Of a DNA stretch of 64,000 bases, positions 24,837 through 33,463 are shown piece by piece. Both the position numbers and the translations under genes were made by a program. The DNA is from NCEH01 sp043195195 (GTDB lineage: Bacteria > Pseudomonadota > Alphaproteobacteria > Rhizobiales > Xanthobacteraceae): NCBI RefSeq assembly GCF_043195195.1, contig NZ_JBAFWT010000014.1:65231-129230 (forward strand), in the 5' to 3' direction. The notes beneath the pieces are model-generated. The model ran no database searches. It saw nothing but the letters and a program-made list of their open reading frames with translations, and was not told the origin of the DNA. Numbering within the stretch: position 1 is the stretch's first letter; every line of letters starts with the position of its first letter.

Positions 24837-25800
24837 CCTGGGTCTCGATGAACCGCACCAGGGCCGGCAGCACGCCGGGATGCAGCGGGGCCGTGCGGTT
24901 CTTGTAGAGAGCGAAGTTGGCCGCCCGGTCTTCCGGCGCCACCTTAAACATGTGGTTGGCATCGGCCAGCGTCACGACTTGCGCGTCCGGCCGCCCGCGC
25001 CGCAGGGCGGCGAGGTCCTGGCCGCCGACCTGGAGATCCCGCAATCCCTGCACCAGAAGCGTCGGGGCACGCACGCGGGACAGGTCGTGGGCCGGGTCCA
25101 CCGCGCATTCCGAAGCGAGGAAGGGTTGGACAGAGGGACGGAACGCCATGCGCAGAGCGGCAGGAACATCGCGCACCCGCCCGCCTGCCGCCACGGTGCG
25201 CAGGATCGTCAAAGCCGTGTCGAGGGTGGAGTCGGGAAGGTTCATGGCGATGAACTGGTCCCGCAGGATATCCGCCAACGGCCGCCCGGCGCCCGCCAGC
25301 AGCACCAGCCCCGCCACCGGGACGCGCGCGGCGGTGCGGGTCGCGACGCTTGCCCCCTCGCTATGGCCGATCAGAATGAGGCTCGACACGTCCTCCCGCC
25401 CGGCGAGCGATTGCAGGGCGCCGATGCTGTCGTCGACATATTGGTCGAACCGCAGATCCTCCTCGCGGGCGACCAGCGCGCGGCTCGCCCCGACGCCGCG
25501 CTTGTCGTAGCGCAGCACCCGGTAGCCGGCGCCGGCGAGGCCGAAGGCCAACTGACGGTAGAGGTCGGTCGAGATGGCCGGCCCGTTGCCGTCGCGGTCC
25601 AGCGGGCCGGAGCCCGGCAGAAGGAGCACGGCCGGCCCGGCTGCGCGGCCGTCACGGGCGATCGCCAAGGTTCCGCTCAACCCGCCGTGCGACCAAGGGC
25701 GCTCGTCGACCGCGAAGGCGGGCGCGGCGCCGAGGCGCCTCGATCCGGTCAGCAGCAGGCCACAAGCGCCCGCTGCGAGGAGCGTGCGACGCGATATCAC
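24832..25800 (-). CDS. secreted alpha/beta hydrolase, probable Tat substrate
   Basis: The 322-residue product starts with a twin-arginine-like signal (SRRTLLAAGACGLLLTG), followed by an alpha/beta-hydrolase domain. The nucleophile elbow is GHSEGA, an oxyanion-side motif is LLLPGSGPLDRDG, and the C-terminal histidine is probably in ADANHMFK. DKRGVGAS after the second strand is common in the serine aminopeptidase/lipase-like group. Start is GTG at 25800, 6 bases after the stop of the Trm112-type gene, so the two are probably co-transcribed. The substrate is unknown. Confidence 0.85.
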   Translation of the reverse strand: MISRRTLLAAGACGLLLTGSRRLGAAPAFAVDERPWSHGGLSGTLAIARDGRAAGPAVLLLPGSGPLDRDGNGPAISTDLYRQLAFGLAGAGYRVLRYDKRGVGASRALVAREEDLRFDQYVDDSIGALQSLAGREDVSSLILIGHSEGASVATRTAARVPVAGLVLLAGAGRPLADILRDQFIAMNLPDSTLDTALTILRTVAAGGRVRDVPAALRMAFRPSVQPFLASECAVDPAHDLSRVRAPTLLVQGLRDLQVGGQDLAALRRGRPDAQVVTLADANHMFKVAPEDRAANFALYKNRTAPLHPGVLPALVRFIETQA

Positions 25801-25806
25801 GTCAGC

Positions 25807-26019
25807 TCAGCCGTTCAGCTCGGTTTCCGTGAGGCGACGGGCTTCGTCGGCCAGCATGATCGGAATGCCGTCGCGAATCGGGAAGGCCAGCTTGGCCGCG
25901 CGCGACACCAGCTCCTGGCGCGCCCGATCATAGGAAAGCGGCGCCTTGGTGAGCGGGCAGACCAGGATTTCCAGAAGCTTGGGGTCCACTTCGTGGCCCG
26001 GCCGTTGCGGCTGCGTCAT
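25807..26019 (-). CDS. Trm112-family protein (COG2835)
   Basis: This 70-residue protein has the bacterial Trm112/YcaR fold signature DPKLLEILVCPLTKAPL and FPIRDGIPIMLADEAR. The family's zinc ribbon is reduced to one Cys here, as in many bacterial members. In eukaryotes and archaea Trm112 activates methyltransferases; the bacterial role is unsettled. ATG 26019 is chosen because AAGGGG precedes it and it gives the family length. The downstream hydrolase gene follows at 6 bases. Confidence 0.88.
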   Translation of the reverse strand: MTQPQRPGHEVDPKLLEILVCPLTKAPLSYDRARQELVSRAAKLAFPIRDGIPIMLADEARRLTETELNG

Positions 26020-26445
26020 CAAACATCCCCTTGACTTGCCACGCGATCCCCATCCCAGGATGGTCCCCGGATCGGCTGTGGCACCGAACAAAACGCCAAC
26101 GCAGTGTAACTGCTGCGGCGCACACGTCCATGATGAATTTTGCCGGCATCACGCCTAGGCATCACGGTCAAGTCCAAGATATAGCAGGCAAAAGTGCTGC
26201 GGTCTTGCGGCTTTCGGGAGGCGCCGCAGGGCGCGCCGCGCGAGAGCGCCGCCGGGATTGGTCACGAGAAGTGATGGATGCCATCGCATCCTTTGGCTAT
26301 TCGCTGCGCGGACCGGAGCCTAGAACGGGTCGCGGCCGGGGGACGCCGCCTTTGGCATCGCCGCTTGCATCAGGGCGGCGCCGGGTGCCGCTCATTCTCC
26401 TCGTCCAGGCGTGCAGGTAGACGCCGCTTCAGGTGCCGTTCGCCC
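26020..26445. other. 426-base gap with no feature recognised
   Basis: This region separates the divergent Trm112-type and DMT-transporter genes. It should contain both promoters, but I see no palindrome, riboswitch or small gene that I can support. Confidence 0.5.
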
Positions 26446-27342
26446 ATGCCCTCACGTGTTCCCCTCGGGCTTTTTCTCGGCTTCATCGGTGTGCTGATCT
26501 TCGGTGCGACCCTGCCGGCGACCCGCTTGGCGCTCACGGGCCTCAGCCCGGATTTTCTGACCTTCGGACGCGCCGCACTGGCCGGGCTCGTGGCGGGCGC
26601 GCTGCTGCTGGCGCGCGGCCGTTCGGTGCCGCGCCACCCCGGCGTGATCCTGGATCTGATAGTGGTGGTCGTGACCCTCATCTTCGGCTTTCCGCTGCTG
26701 ATGGGATTCGCCACGCTTACGGTGCCGGTGGCCCATGCGGGCGTCGTGCTCGGGCTGCTGCCGCTGGCGACCATGGCCGGCGCGGCGGCACTCGCCGGGG
26801 AACGGCCGAGCCGCGCCTTCATCCTCCTCAGCCTGGTCGGCGCAGGCGTGGTGGTTGCATTCGCCCTGCGCAACGGCGGCGCCGATCGTTTCGGCTTCGG
26901 CGACACGCTGCTGGTGTTGTCGGTGGTGGCCTGTGGCATCGGCTATCCCGTGTGCGCGAGGCTAGCCCGGCATATGGAAGCCTGGGAGGTAATCTCCTGG
27001 GCCCTCGTCCTCGCCCTGCCGCTGACCTTGCCTTTGAGCCTCCTCACCTTTCCCGCCGATGTGGGTGTGGTGCCGCCGGGCGCCTGGGCCGGAATGCTCT
27101 ATGTGGCGCTGATGAGCCAATATATCGGCTTCTTCTTCTGGAACGCCGGCCTCGCGCTCGGCGGTATTTCGCGGGTGTCGCAGGTGCAATTGCTGCAGAC
27201 CTTCGTCACCGTGGGCCTCGCCTGGCCGATCAATGGCGAGGTGCCGGACCTTGAGACTTTGCTGTTCGCCGCCGCCGTGGTGGGAATCGTGGCGTTGGGC
27301 CGTGGCGCGAAAGTGCGCTCCGCGGCAGTGGTTGCTCCCTGA
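26446..27342 (+). CDS. DMT-superfamily (EamA) transporter
   Basis: This 298-residue protein has about ten hydrophobic segments and the two-fold EamA repeat. GLFLGFIGVLIFGATLPATRLAL opens repeat 1 and LVLSVVACGIGYPVCARLA opens repeat 2. Family members export metabolites or amino acids. The start at ATG 26446 (MPSRVPLG) puts the first helix right after the N-terminus; open frame upstream is not membrane-like. Substrate cannot be inferred, and no functional partner is adjacent. It converges on hisS. Confidence 0.88.
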   Translation: MPSRVPLGLFLGFIGVLIFGATLPATRLALTGLSPDFLTFGRAALAGLVAGALLLARGRSVPRHPGVILDLIVVVVTLIFGFPLLMGFATLTVPVAHAGVVLGLLPLATMAGAAALAGERPSRAFILLSLVGAGVVVAFALRNGGADRFGFGDTLLVLSVVACGIGYPVCARLARHMEAWEVISWALVLALPLTLPLSLLTFPADVGVVPPGAWAGMLYVALMSQYIGFFFWNAGLALGGISRVSQVQLLQTFVTVGLAWPINGEVPDLETLLFAAAVVGIVALGRGAKVRSAAVVAP

Positions 27343-27390
27343 TCCGCACCTATGTGGCAGCGGAGTGCATCTTGCCGCCCCCGCTTGCTC

Positions 27391-27418
27391 CCTCCCCCGC
27401 ACGCGGGAGAGGGGAAGA
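27391..27418. repeat. GC-rich palindromic element between convergent genes
   Basis: CCTCCCCCGC-ac-GCGGGAGAGG forms an imperfect stem between the DMT transporter and hisS. It is nearly identical to the element inside cobG at 36341-36370, sharing CCTCCCCCG-ACGCGGGAGAGGGGA apart from one base. Confidence 0.75.
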
Positions 27419-27462
27419 GGCTGGCTTTAGCGGAAGGCGGGCTTTTGCGGGAGAGCGTGCGG

Positions 27463-28968
27463 TCAGTCCGCAAGGCCGAGGGTCGGCGCAGCGCGGCGTT
27501 CGAGAATGCCGCGAATGGCCTCCACCAATTCGCTTTCCTTCACCGCGAACTGGGCCGGGCGGGCGGCGCGGTATTCGGCATTGTCGGTGATGCCAGCGGC
27601 GATCCGGGCGCCTTCCACGAGGTCCTTCACCTGCACCTCGCCGACGGCCTTCTCGTTGGAGCCCTGGATCACCACGGCCGGGGCGCCGCGCTTGTCGGCA
27701 TATTTCATCTGCGCCTTCATGCCCGAGCCGCCGAGATACATCTCGGCGCGGATGCCGTTGGCGCGCAGCTCCGACACCATCCTCATATAGTCGGCGACGC
27801 GCTCCGGCTCCTTGTCCATGGCGAGCACCACGACGGGGCCGATCTCGGCCGCGCTCTCCATCTTGCCGAGATGGGCGAGCACATGGAGCAGGCGGGAGAC
27901 GCCGATGGAGCAACCCGTGGCCGGCACCGGCTCGCCCCGGAAGCGCGCCACCAGCCCGTCATAGCGCCCGCCGCTCGCCACCGAGCCGAAGCGCACCGGC
28001 CGTCCGTCCGCGTCCTTCACATCGAGGGTCAATTCGGCTTCGTAGACCGGGCCGGTATAATATTCGAGCCCGCGCACCACCGAGGGGTCGACGAGGATGC
28101 GCCCGTCATCATAGCCGGCGGCGGCCACCAGCTTGCAGATGAGGCGCAGCTCGTCCAGGCCCGCGCGGCCGATCTCGCTCTCGCCGACCACCAGCTCCAG
28201 CTTGTCGAGCCCACCGAGACCAGCGCCCGCGCTGACGAAGGCGATCACCTTGTCGATGTCCGCGCCGTCCAGCCCCGCGCCCTTGGTGAAATCACCGGAG
28301 GGGTCCATGCGGCCTTTGCCGAGAAGGTCGCGCACGCCTTCAAGGCCCACCTTGTCCAATTTGTCGATGGCGCGCAGCACGGTGAGCCGCCGCCCGGCAT
28401 TCGCCTCGCCCCCGAGGCCGATGGCCTCCAGCACGCCGTCGAGCACCTTGCGGTTGTTCACCTTGACCACATAGTCGCCGCGGCAGATGCCCACTGCTTC
28501 CAGCGTGTCGGCGACCATCATGCAGATTTCCGCGTCCGCCGAGACCGAGGGCGCGCCCACCGTGTCGGCGTCGAACTGCATGAACTGGCGGAAGCGGCCG
28601 GGGCCCGGCTTCTCGTTCCGGAACACATAGCCGGAGCGATAGGAGCGGTAGGGCTTCGGCAATTGCTCGAAATGCTCGGCCACGTGGCGGGCGAGCGGCG
28701 CGGTCAGGTCGTAGCGCAGCGAGAGCCACTGCTCGTCATCGTCCTGGAACGAGAACACGCCCTCGTTGGGCCGGTCCTGGTCGGGCAGGAATTTTCCCAG
28801 CGCGTCGGTGTACTCGATGGCCGGGGTCTCCAGCGCCTCGAAGCCGTAGAGCTCATAGACGGCGCGGATCTTGTCCAGCATGGCGCGGGTGGCGGCCAGC
28901 TCCGCGCCGTGCCGGTCGACGAGACCGCGCGGGAGCCGTGCCTTCGGCTTGTTGCTCTGCGTGGACAT
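27463..28968 (-). CDS. hisS: histidyl-tRNA synthetase
   Basis: This 501-residue class II synthetase charges tRNA-His. Motif 2 is FRNEKPGPGRFRQFMQFD, and the histidine-specific HisA motif is visible as RGLEYYTGPVYE; the C-terminal anticodon-binding domain contains YADKRGAPAVVIQGS. The chain is longer than the 424 residues of E. coli HisRS and matches the alphaproteobacterial form. ATG 28968 (MSTQSN) was chosen, as the upstream frame has no similarity. tRNA-His of this group often lacks the G-1 base, and HisRS is adapted to it, but this cannot be seen here. Confidence 0.95.
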   Translation of the reverse strand: MSTQSNKPKARLPRGLVDRHGAELAATRAMLDKIRAVYELYGFEALETPAIEYTDALGKFLPDQDRPNEGVFSFQDDDEQWLSLRYDLTAPLARHVAEHFEQLPKPYRSYRSGYVFRNEKPGPGRFRQFMQFDADTVGAPSVSADAEICMMVADTLEAVGICRGDYVVKVNNRKVLDGVLEAIGLGGEANAGRRLTVLRAIDKLDKVGLEGVRDLLGKGRMDPSGDFTKGAGLDGADIDKVIAFVSAGAGLGGLDKLELVVGESEIGRAGLDELRLICKLVAAAGYDDGRILVDPSVVRGLEYYTGPVYEAELTLDVKDADGRPVRFGSVASGGRYDGLVARFRGEPVPATGCSIGVSRLLHVLAHLGKMESAAEIGPVVVLAMDKEPERVADYMRMVSELRANGIRAEMYLGGSGMKAQMKYADKRGAPAVVIQGSNEKAVGEVQVKDLVEGARIAAGITDNAEYRAARPAQFAVKESELVEAIRGILERRAAPTLGLAD

Positions 28969-29090
28969 GGGAAAATGCGCCTGTTGTTCTTGTGCGGAAA
29001 GCCGCGTCTTAGAGGAGGGCGCCGGGGGCGGCAAGCCGCGTGGTCCGCGCTGCCCGTGACGCAGGCCCGCGCCGGCCGTATGAAAGGACC

Positions 29091-30251
29091 ATGAGCGATC
29101 CCGCCGCGTCCGACCCCGACGGCTCCGATTTCGACGGCGCCGATTTCGATCTGCCCCCCGACCGGCCGCTCAAGCGCGGCTGGACCACGGGCACCTGTGC
29201 GGCCGGCGCGGCCAAGGCGGCGTTCGCGGCGCTCGCGGGCGGCGATTTTCCCGATCCGGTGGAGGTGCAATTGCCCTCCGGCGCCCGTCCGGCCTTCGCG
29301 CTGGCGGTGCAGGCGCTGGAGGGGGACAGCGCCATGGCCGGCATCGTGAAGGATGCGGGGGATGATCCCGACGTCACCCACGGCGCGCTGGTGATGGCGC
29401 GGGTGAAGCGCCTGCCGGCTGGCGGCGGAATCGTGTTTCGCGCCGGGGCGGGGGTGGGCACGGTGACGCGGCCCGGCCTGCCGATCCCGCCCGGAGAACC
29501 CGCCATCAATCCCGTGCCGCGCGCCATGATCGCCCAGGGCATCGCGGAAGTGGCGGCGGCGCAGGGCATCGCTGCCGACGCGGAGGTGGAGATTTCCATC
29601 GAGCATGGCGCCGAACTGGCGCTGAAGACCCTCAATCCGCGCCTCGGCATTCTCGGCGGGCTTTCGGTTCTGGGGACGACCGGCATCGTCATTCCCTTTT
29701 CCTGCTCGGCCTGGATTCACTCCATCCATCGCGGCATCGATGTCGCGCGCGCCATGGGGCTCGACCATGTGGCGGGGGCGACGGGCTCGGCCTCGGAAGC
29801 GGCGGCGCAGAAATTTCACGGCCTCGACGAGGTGGCGCTGATCGACATGGGGGATTTCGTCGGCGGCATGCTGAAATATCTGCGCGCCCATCCCGTCGCC
29901 AAGGTCACGGTGGCGGGCGGCGTCGCCAAGATGACCAAGCTCGCGCAAGGCCTGCTGGACCTGCATTCCAAGCGCGGCGCGCCGGATCTGGAGGCGCTCG
30001 CGGTTCTTGCCGGGGCGGCGGGCGGCTCGGCCGGGCTGTGCGCGCGCATCCGCGCCGCCAATACGGTGGCGGAAGCCTTCCAGCATGCGACGGCTGACGG
30101 CCTGATGCTCGGCGATCTGGTGGCCGCGCGCGCCTGGACCACTGCGGCGGCGGCGCTGGGGCGGGCGGATATGGCGCTGGAAATCCTGGTGTTCGATCGC
30201 GCCGGCACGCTCATGGGCCGCGCGCCGTTCGCGCCGGCGGGGAAGGGCTGA
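29091..30251 (+). CDS. cbiD: cobalt-precorrin-5B (C1)-methyltransferase
   Basis: This 386-residue protein is CbiD, which adds the C1 methyl group in the anaerobic corrin pathway. It carries the family opening RGWTTGTCAAGAAKAA, then NPRLGILGGLSVLGTTGIV and the C-terminal DMGDFVGGMLKYL. It uses S-adenosylmethionine but lacks the tetrapyrrole-methylase fold of the other enzymes. An acidic, low-complexity N-terminus of about 30 residues is unusual. It lies on the plus strand, stops 3 bases before the cobM stop codon, and has no cobF companion in the window. Confidence 0.95.
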   Translation: MSDPAASDPDGSDFDGADFDLPPDRPLKRGWTTGTCAAGAAKAAFAALAGGDFPDPVEVQLPSGARPAFALAVQALEGDSAMAGIVKDAGDDPDVTHGALVMARVKRLPAGGGIVFRAGAGVGTVTRPGLPIPPGEPAINPVPRAMIAQGIAEVAAAQGIAADAEVEISIEHGAELALKTLNPRLGILGGLSVLGTTGIVIPFSCSAWIHSIHRGIDVARAMGLDHVAGATGSASEAAAQKFHGLDEVALIDMGDFVGGMLKYLRAHPVAKVTVAGGVAKMTKLAQGLLDLHSKRGAPDLEALAVLAGAAGGSAGLCARIRAANTVAEAFQHATADGLMLGDLVAARAWTTAAAALGRADMALEILVFDRAGTLMGRAPFAPAGKG

Positions 30252-30254
30252 GCT

Positions 30255-31016
30255 CTAGGTAGCCATGCCCCGGAAGCGGCGCACATAATCCACGTCATAG
30301 AGCGCGCTCTCGCGGAAATCGCGCGCGCCGAGCGCCGGCCCCACCAGGATCAGCGCCATGCGTTCGATGGGATCGGCGGCGATCTTTGCGGCGATGTCGC
30401 CGAGCGTGCCGCGCACCAGCTTTTCGTCCGGCCAGCTCGCCTTGGCCACCACCGCCACCGGGCAATCGGCGCCGTAGAAGGGGATGAGGTCCGCGGCCAC
30501 CCGCTCCAGGGCGTGAATGGCGAGATGGATCGCCAGTGTGGCGCCGGTGGCGGCGAAGGCGGCCAGGGTCTCGCCCGGCGGCATGGCCGAGGCGCGGCCG
30601 GAAATGCGGGTGATGACCAAGCTCTGCGCCACCTCAGGCACGGTCAGCTCGCGCCCGAGCGCGGCGGCGGCGGCGGCAAACGCCGGCACGCCGGGCGTGA
30701 GCGTATAGGCAATGCCGTGGCGCTCCAGCCGGCGGATCTGCTCGGCCACCGCGCTATAGACCGAGAGATCGCCCGAATGCAGCCGCGCCACGTCCTGCCC
30801 CGCCTCATGGGCGCGCACATATTCCTGCTCGATTCGGTCGAGATCGAGCGGGGCGGTGTCGATCAGCCGCGCGCCGGGCGTGCAATAGGCGAGCAATTCC
30901 GGCGCGACGATGGAGCCGGCATAGAGGCACACCGGGCAGCGGGCCAGCAGATCGCGCCCGCGCACCGTGATGAGGTCCGCCGCGCCGGGACCTGCGCCGA
31001 TGAAATGTACAGTCAC
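30255..31016 (-). CDS. cobM: precorrin-4 C11-methyltransferase
   Basis: This 253-residue tetrapyrrole methylase transfers a methyl group to C11 of precorrin-4. It has the SAM-binding opening VHFIGAGPGAADLITVRG, LHSGDLSVYSAVAEQ and PGVPAFAAAAAALGRELTVP, the CobM/CbiF subtype pattern. GTG at 31016 overlaps the cobE stop codon as GTGA. It is the last gene of the cobL-cobE-cobM string and converges on cbiD, with just three bases between the two stop codons. Confidence 0.95.
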   Translation of the reverse strand: MTVHFIGAGPGAADLITVRGRDLLARCPVCLYAGSIVAPELLAYCTPGARLIDTAPLDLDRIEQEYVRAHEAGQDVARLHSGDLSVYSAVAEQIRRLERHGIAYTLTPGVPAFAAAAAALGRELTVPEVAQSLVITRISGRASAMPPGETLAAFAATGATLAIHLAIHALERVAADLIPFYGADCPVAVVAKASWPDEKLVRGTLGDIAAKIAADPIERMALILVGPALGARDFRESALYDVDYVRRFRGMAT

Positions 31017-31399
31017 GAATCCTCTCCGCTGCGCGCGAGGGCGCAGGTGACCGGCCCCAGCGCAAGGCGCGGCCCGAGAAGCTGCGCGCCGAGCCCCGCC
31101 GCCGCCAGCGCGGCGGTCTCCGCTGCCGAGGGCACGCGCAGCAGGGCGACCACGCGCTCGGAATGGGTCTGCACCCGCTCCGCCATCGCCTCCAACTGGC
31201 CCTGTGGCACCAAAACCAGCGGCAAGCCGAGTTCGGCGGCCGCCTGGGAGATGCCAACTTCCCCGCCCTTCACGGCCGGGGTTGCCACGGCGCCGAGGTC
31301 GCCGCGCTCCAGGTTCGCGCGGTCGAGGGCGCCATCGATGGTGGCGATCACCTCCTCCGCCGAGACGCCCCGGCGGCTGCCGATGCCGGCCACGATCAT
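31013..31399 (-). CDS. cobE: cobalamin biosynthesis protein CobE (CbiG C-terminal-like)
   Basis: This 128-residue protein is homologous to the C-terminal domain of the cobalt-precorrin-5A hydrolase CbiG (opening MIVAGIGSRRGVSAEEVIATI, then TPAVKGGEVGISQAAAELGL). In aerobic corrin clusters it is called CobE, with a role that is not settled; a helper or carrier function has been suggested. The N-terminal hydrolase half of CbiG is missing. It overlaps cobL (start 31399, cobL stop 31396) and cobM by 4 bases each, so all three are translationally coupled. Confidence 0.85.
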   Translation of the reverse strand: MIVAGIGSRRGVSAEEVIATIDGALDRANLERGDLGAVATPAVKGGEVGISQAAAELGLPLVLVPQGQLEAMAERVQTHSERVVALLRVPSAAETAALAAAGLGAQLLGPRLALGPVTCALARSGEDS

Positions 31400-32691
31400 T
31401 CCGCCTCACTCCCTGGCTTTTGCCAGCGCCATTGGGTGATGGGCATGGCGGGTCGCCATCCGGTCATGGTCTTGACCGGCACGGCACGGGATATCGCGAT
31501 CCGCACCAGATCACCTCCCAGTCGCGCATGCAACGCGAGCAGCACCGCCTCGGTTTCCAGCGTCACCCCATTGGCGACCATCCGCCCGCCCGGCTTCAAC
31601 GCCGCCTCGGCAGCCGCCACGACGCCCTCGTCGCTCACTCCGCCGCCAAGAAAAATGGCGTCCGGTGCGGGCAGGCCCGCCAGCGCCTGCGGCGCCTTGC
31701 CCTCGACGATGCGCAGATGGGGCACGCCGAACGCAATGGCATTGCGCCAGATGCGCGCGGCCCGTTCGGTGTGGGATTCCACCGCGATGGCCGAGAGCGA
31801 TGGGTCCGCCAGCAGCCACTCGATGGCAATGGAGCCGGAGCCGCCGCCCACGTCCCACAGCAACTCGCCCTTGCGCGGGGCGAGTGCGGAGAGGGTCATG
31901 GCGCGGATCTCCCGCTTGGTGAGCTGCCCGTCATGCTCGAACAATTCATCATCCAGCCCGCCGGCGCGGGTGAGGACCGCGCCGCGCCCGTCAACCTCGA
32001 TGGCGAGGACATTGAGCGGGTCGATGTCGGCGAGCGCAAAGTCGTGCGCCCGCGCGGTGCGGATGCGCTCGCGCGGCCCGCCCAGCGCTTCGAGCACCGT
32101 GATGCGCGAGGCGCCGAAGCCGAGCCCCGCCAGCAAGGCGGCGAGGGCGGCCGGGCCGTTCTCATCCGAGGTCAGGACGAGGATGCGGGTGCCGGGATGG
32201 AGGGCAGGGCGGATGCGGCCGATCTCGCGGCCGTGCAGGGAGATTTGGGCGACCTCGCTCAGCGCCCAGCCGAGCCGCGCGGCCGCAAGGCTGAAGGCGG
32301 AAGGGGCGGGGATGACATGCATTTCGCCGGCAGGAATCTGGCGCGCGAGCGTCGCGCCGACCCCGTGCAGGAACGGATCGCCCGAGGCGAGCACGCAGAC
32401 GTTTCGCCCGCGGGCGGCAATCACGGCGGCGACGCCGTCGGCGAGGGGGCTGGGCCAAGGCACCGCCTCGCCGATGATCGCCTCTGCCGCCAGCACCAGA
32501 TGCCGCGCGCCGCCGAACACGATCTCGGCCTGTTCGATGCGCGCCCGTGCCGCTGGCGAAAGGCCGGCGAGTCCATCCTCGCCGATGCCGACGATGGACA
32601 GCCAGGGGGCGGGTGCGGCAGTCTCCGGCCCCGTTCCTCCGGTGCCGATGGCTTCGCCCGATGCTCGATCCTGTTCCTGCGGTTCAGCCAT
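31396..32691 (-). CDS. cobL: precorrin-6Y C5,15-methyltransferase (decarboxylating), CbiET fusion
   Basis: The 431-residue protein fuses two methylases. The CbiE half (about 35-230) opens LSIVGIGEDGLAGLSPAAR. The CbiT half (about 240-400) has WDVGGGSGSIAIEWLLADP for SAM binding and NGVTLETEAVLLAL. It methylates C5 and C15 and removes the acetate carboxyl of ring C. ATG 32691 lies in the CATG that also contains the cobK start on the other strand; GAGGATC about 10 bases upstream, inside cobK, could be its ribosome-binding site. Confidence 0.93.
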   Translation of the reverse strand: MAEPQEQDRASGEAIGTGGTGPETAAPAPWLSIVGIGEDGLAGLSPAARARIEQAEIVFGGARHLVLAAEAIIGEAVPWPSPLADGVAAVIAARGRNVCVLASGDPFLHGVGATLARQIPAGEMHVIPAPSAFSLAAARLGWALSEVAQISLHGREIGRIRPALHPGTRILVLTSDENGPAALAALLAGLGFGASRITVLEALGGPRERIRTARAHDFALADIDPLNVLAIEVDGRGAVLTRAGGLDDELFEHDGQLTKREIRAMTLSALAPRKGELLWDVGGGSGSIAIEWLLADPSLSAIAVESHTERAARIWRNAIAFGVPHLRIVEGKAPQALAGLPAPDAIFLGGGVSDEGVVAAAEAALKPGGRMVANGVTLETEAVLLALHARLGGDLVRIAISRAVPVKTMTGWRPAMPITQWRWQKPGSEAE

Positions 32692-32692
32692 G
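32689..32692. other. overlapping divergent start codons of cobL and cobK (CATG)
   Basis: The ATG of cobL (32691-32689, minus) and the ATG of cobK (32690-32692, plus) share one CATG. The promoter and translation signals of each must lie inside the other gene, or cobL must be reached by a transcript from upstream cob genes. This is the second such case in the window, after 1056-1059. Confidence 0.7.
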
Positions 32693-33463
32693 ACGCGACC
32701 GATCCTCATTCTCGGCGGCACGCAAGACGCCCGGCAATTGGCGGCGCGACTCGCAGATCGCCCTGATCTTAGCGTGTTGCTGTCCCTTGCGGGACGCACC
32801 GAACATCCCGCGCCCCAGCCGGTGCCGGTGCGCAGCGGCGGATTCGGCGGCGCCGAGGGGCTGGCGGATTTCCTGCGCACCCACGGGACATGCGCGGTGA
32901 TCGACGCCACCCATCCCTATGCCGCCAACATCTCGCGCAATGCGGCTTCGGCCTGCGCGGCGACCGGCGTGCCGCTGCTGGCCCTCGGCCGTCCGGCCTG
33001 GGAGGCGCAAGAGGGCGACCGCTGGCGCGAGGTGCCTGATGTGGCGGCGGCTGTGGATGCGCTCGGTGCCGCGCCCCGCCGGGTGTTCCTGGCCCTCGGC
33101 CGCAACGAGGTGCGCGCCTTCGAGGCGGCGCCCCAGCATGCCTATGTGGTGCGCAGCGTCGATTCCATCACGCCGCCGCTCGCGGTGCCGACGGCCGAAT
33201 ATATCCTCGCGCGCGGGCCCTTCACCGAGGCCGATGATCGGACCCTGCTCGCGGCGCGAAGCATCGATATTATCGTCGCCAAGAACAGCGGCGGCACCGC
33301 CACCTATGGCAAGATCGCCGCTGCCCGCGCCCTCGGCATCGAAGTGGTGATGCTGCGCCGCCCTCCGCTGCCGGACGTGGCGCGGGTGAGCGATGCCGAT
33401 GCGGCGGTGGCGTGGCTGGACGCCCGCCTTCATCCCGCGGCCCGCGCGGAGCGGGGGGAATAG
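32690..33463 (+). CDS. cobK: precorrin-6A reductase
   Basis: This 257-residue NADPH-dependent enzyme reduces precorrin-6A to precorrin-6B. The family opening ILILGGTQDARQLAARLA and the DATHPYAANISRNAASAC and KNSGGTATYGKIAAARALGI stretches identify CobK/CbiJ. It is the only reversed gene within the cob string: its start shares a CATG with cobL, and its last 34 bases overlap the 3' end of cobJ. A message crossing from cobJ to cobL would be antisense to the entire gene. Confidence 0.94.
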   Translation: MTRPILILGGTQDARQLAARLADRPDLSVLLSLAGRTEHPAPQPVPVRSGGFGGAEGLADFLRTHGTCAVIDATHPYAANISRNAASACAATGVPLLALGRPAWEAQEGDRWREVPDVAAAVDALGAAPRRVFLALGRNEVRAFEAAPQHAYVVRSVDSITPPLAVPTAEYILARGPFTEADDRTLLAARSIDIIVAKNSGGTATYGKIAAARALGIEVVMLRRPPLPDVARVSDADAAVAWLDARLHPAARAERGE

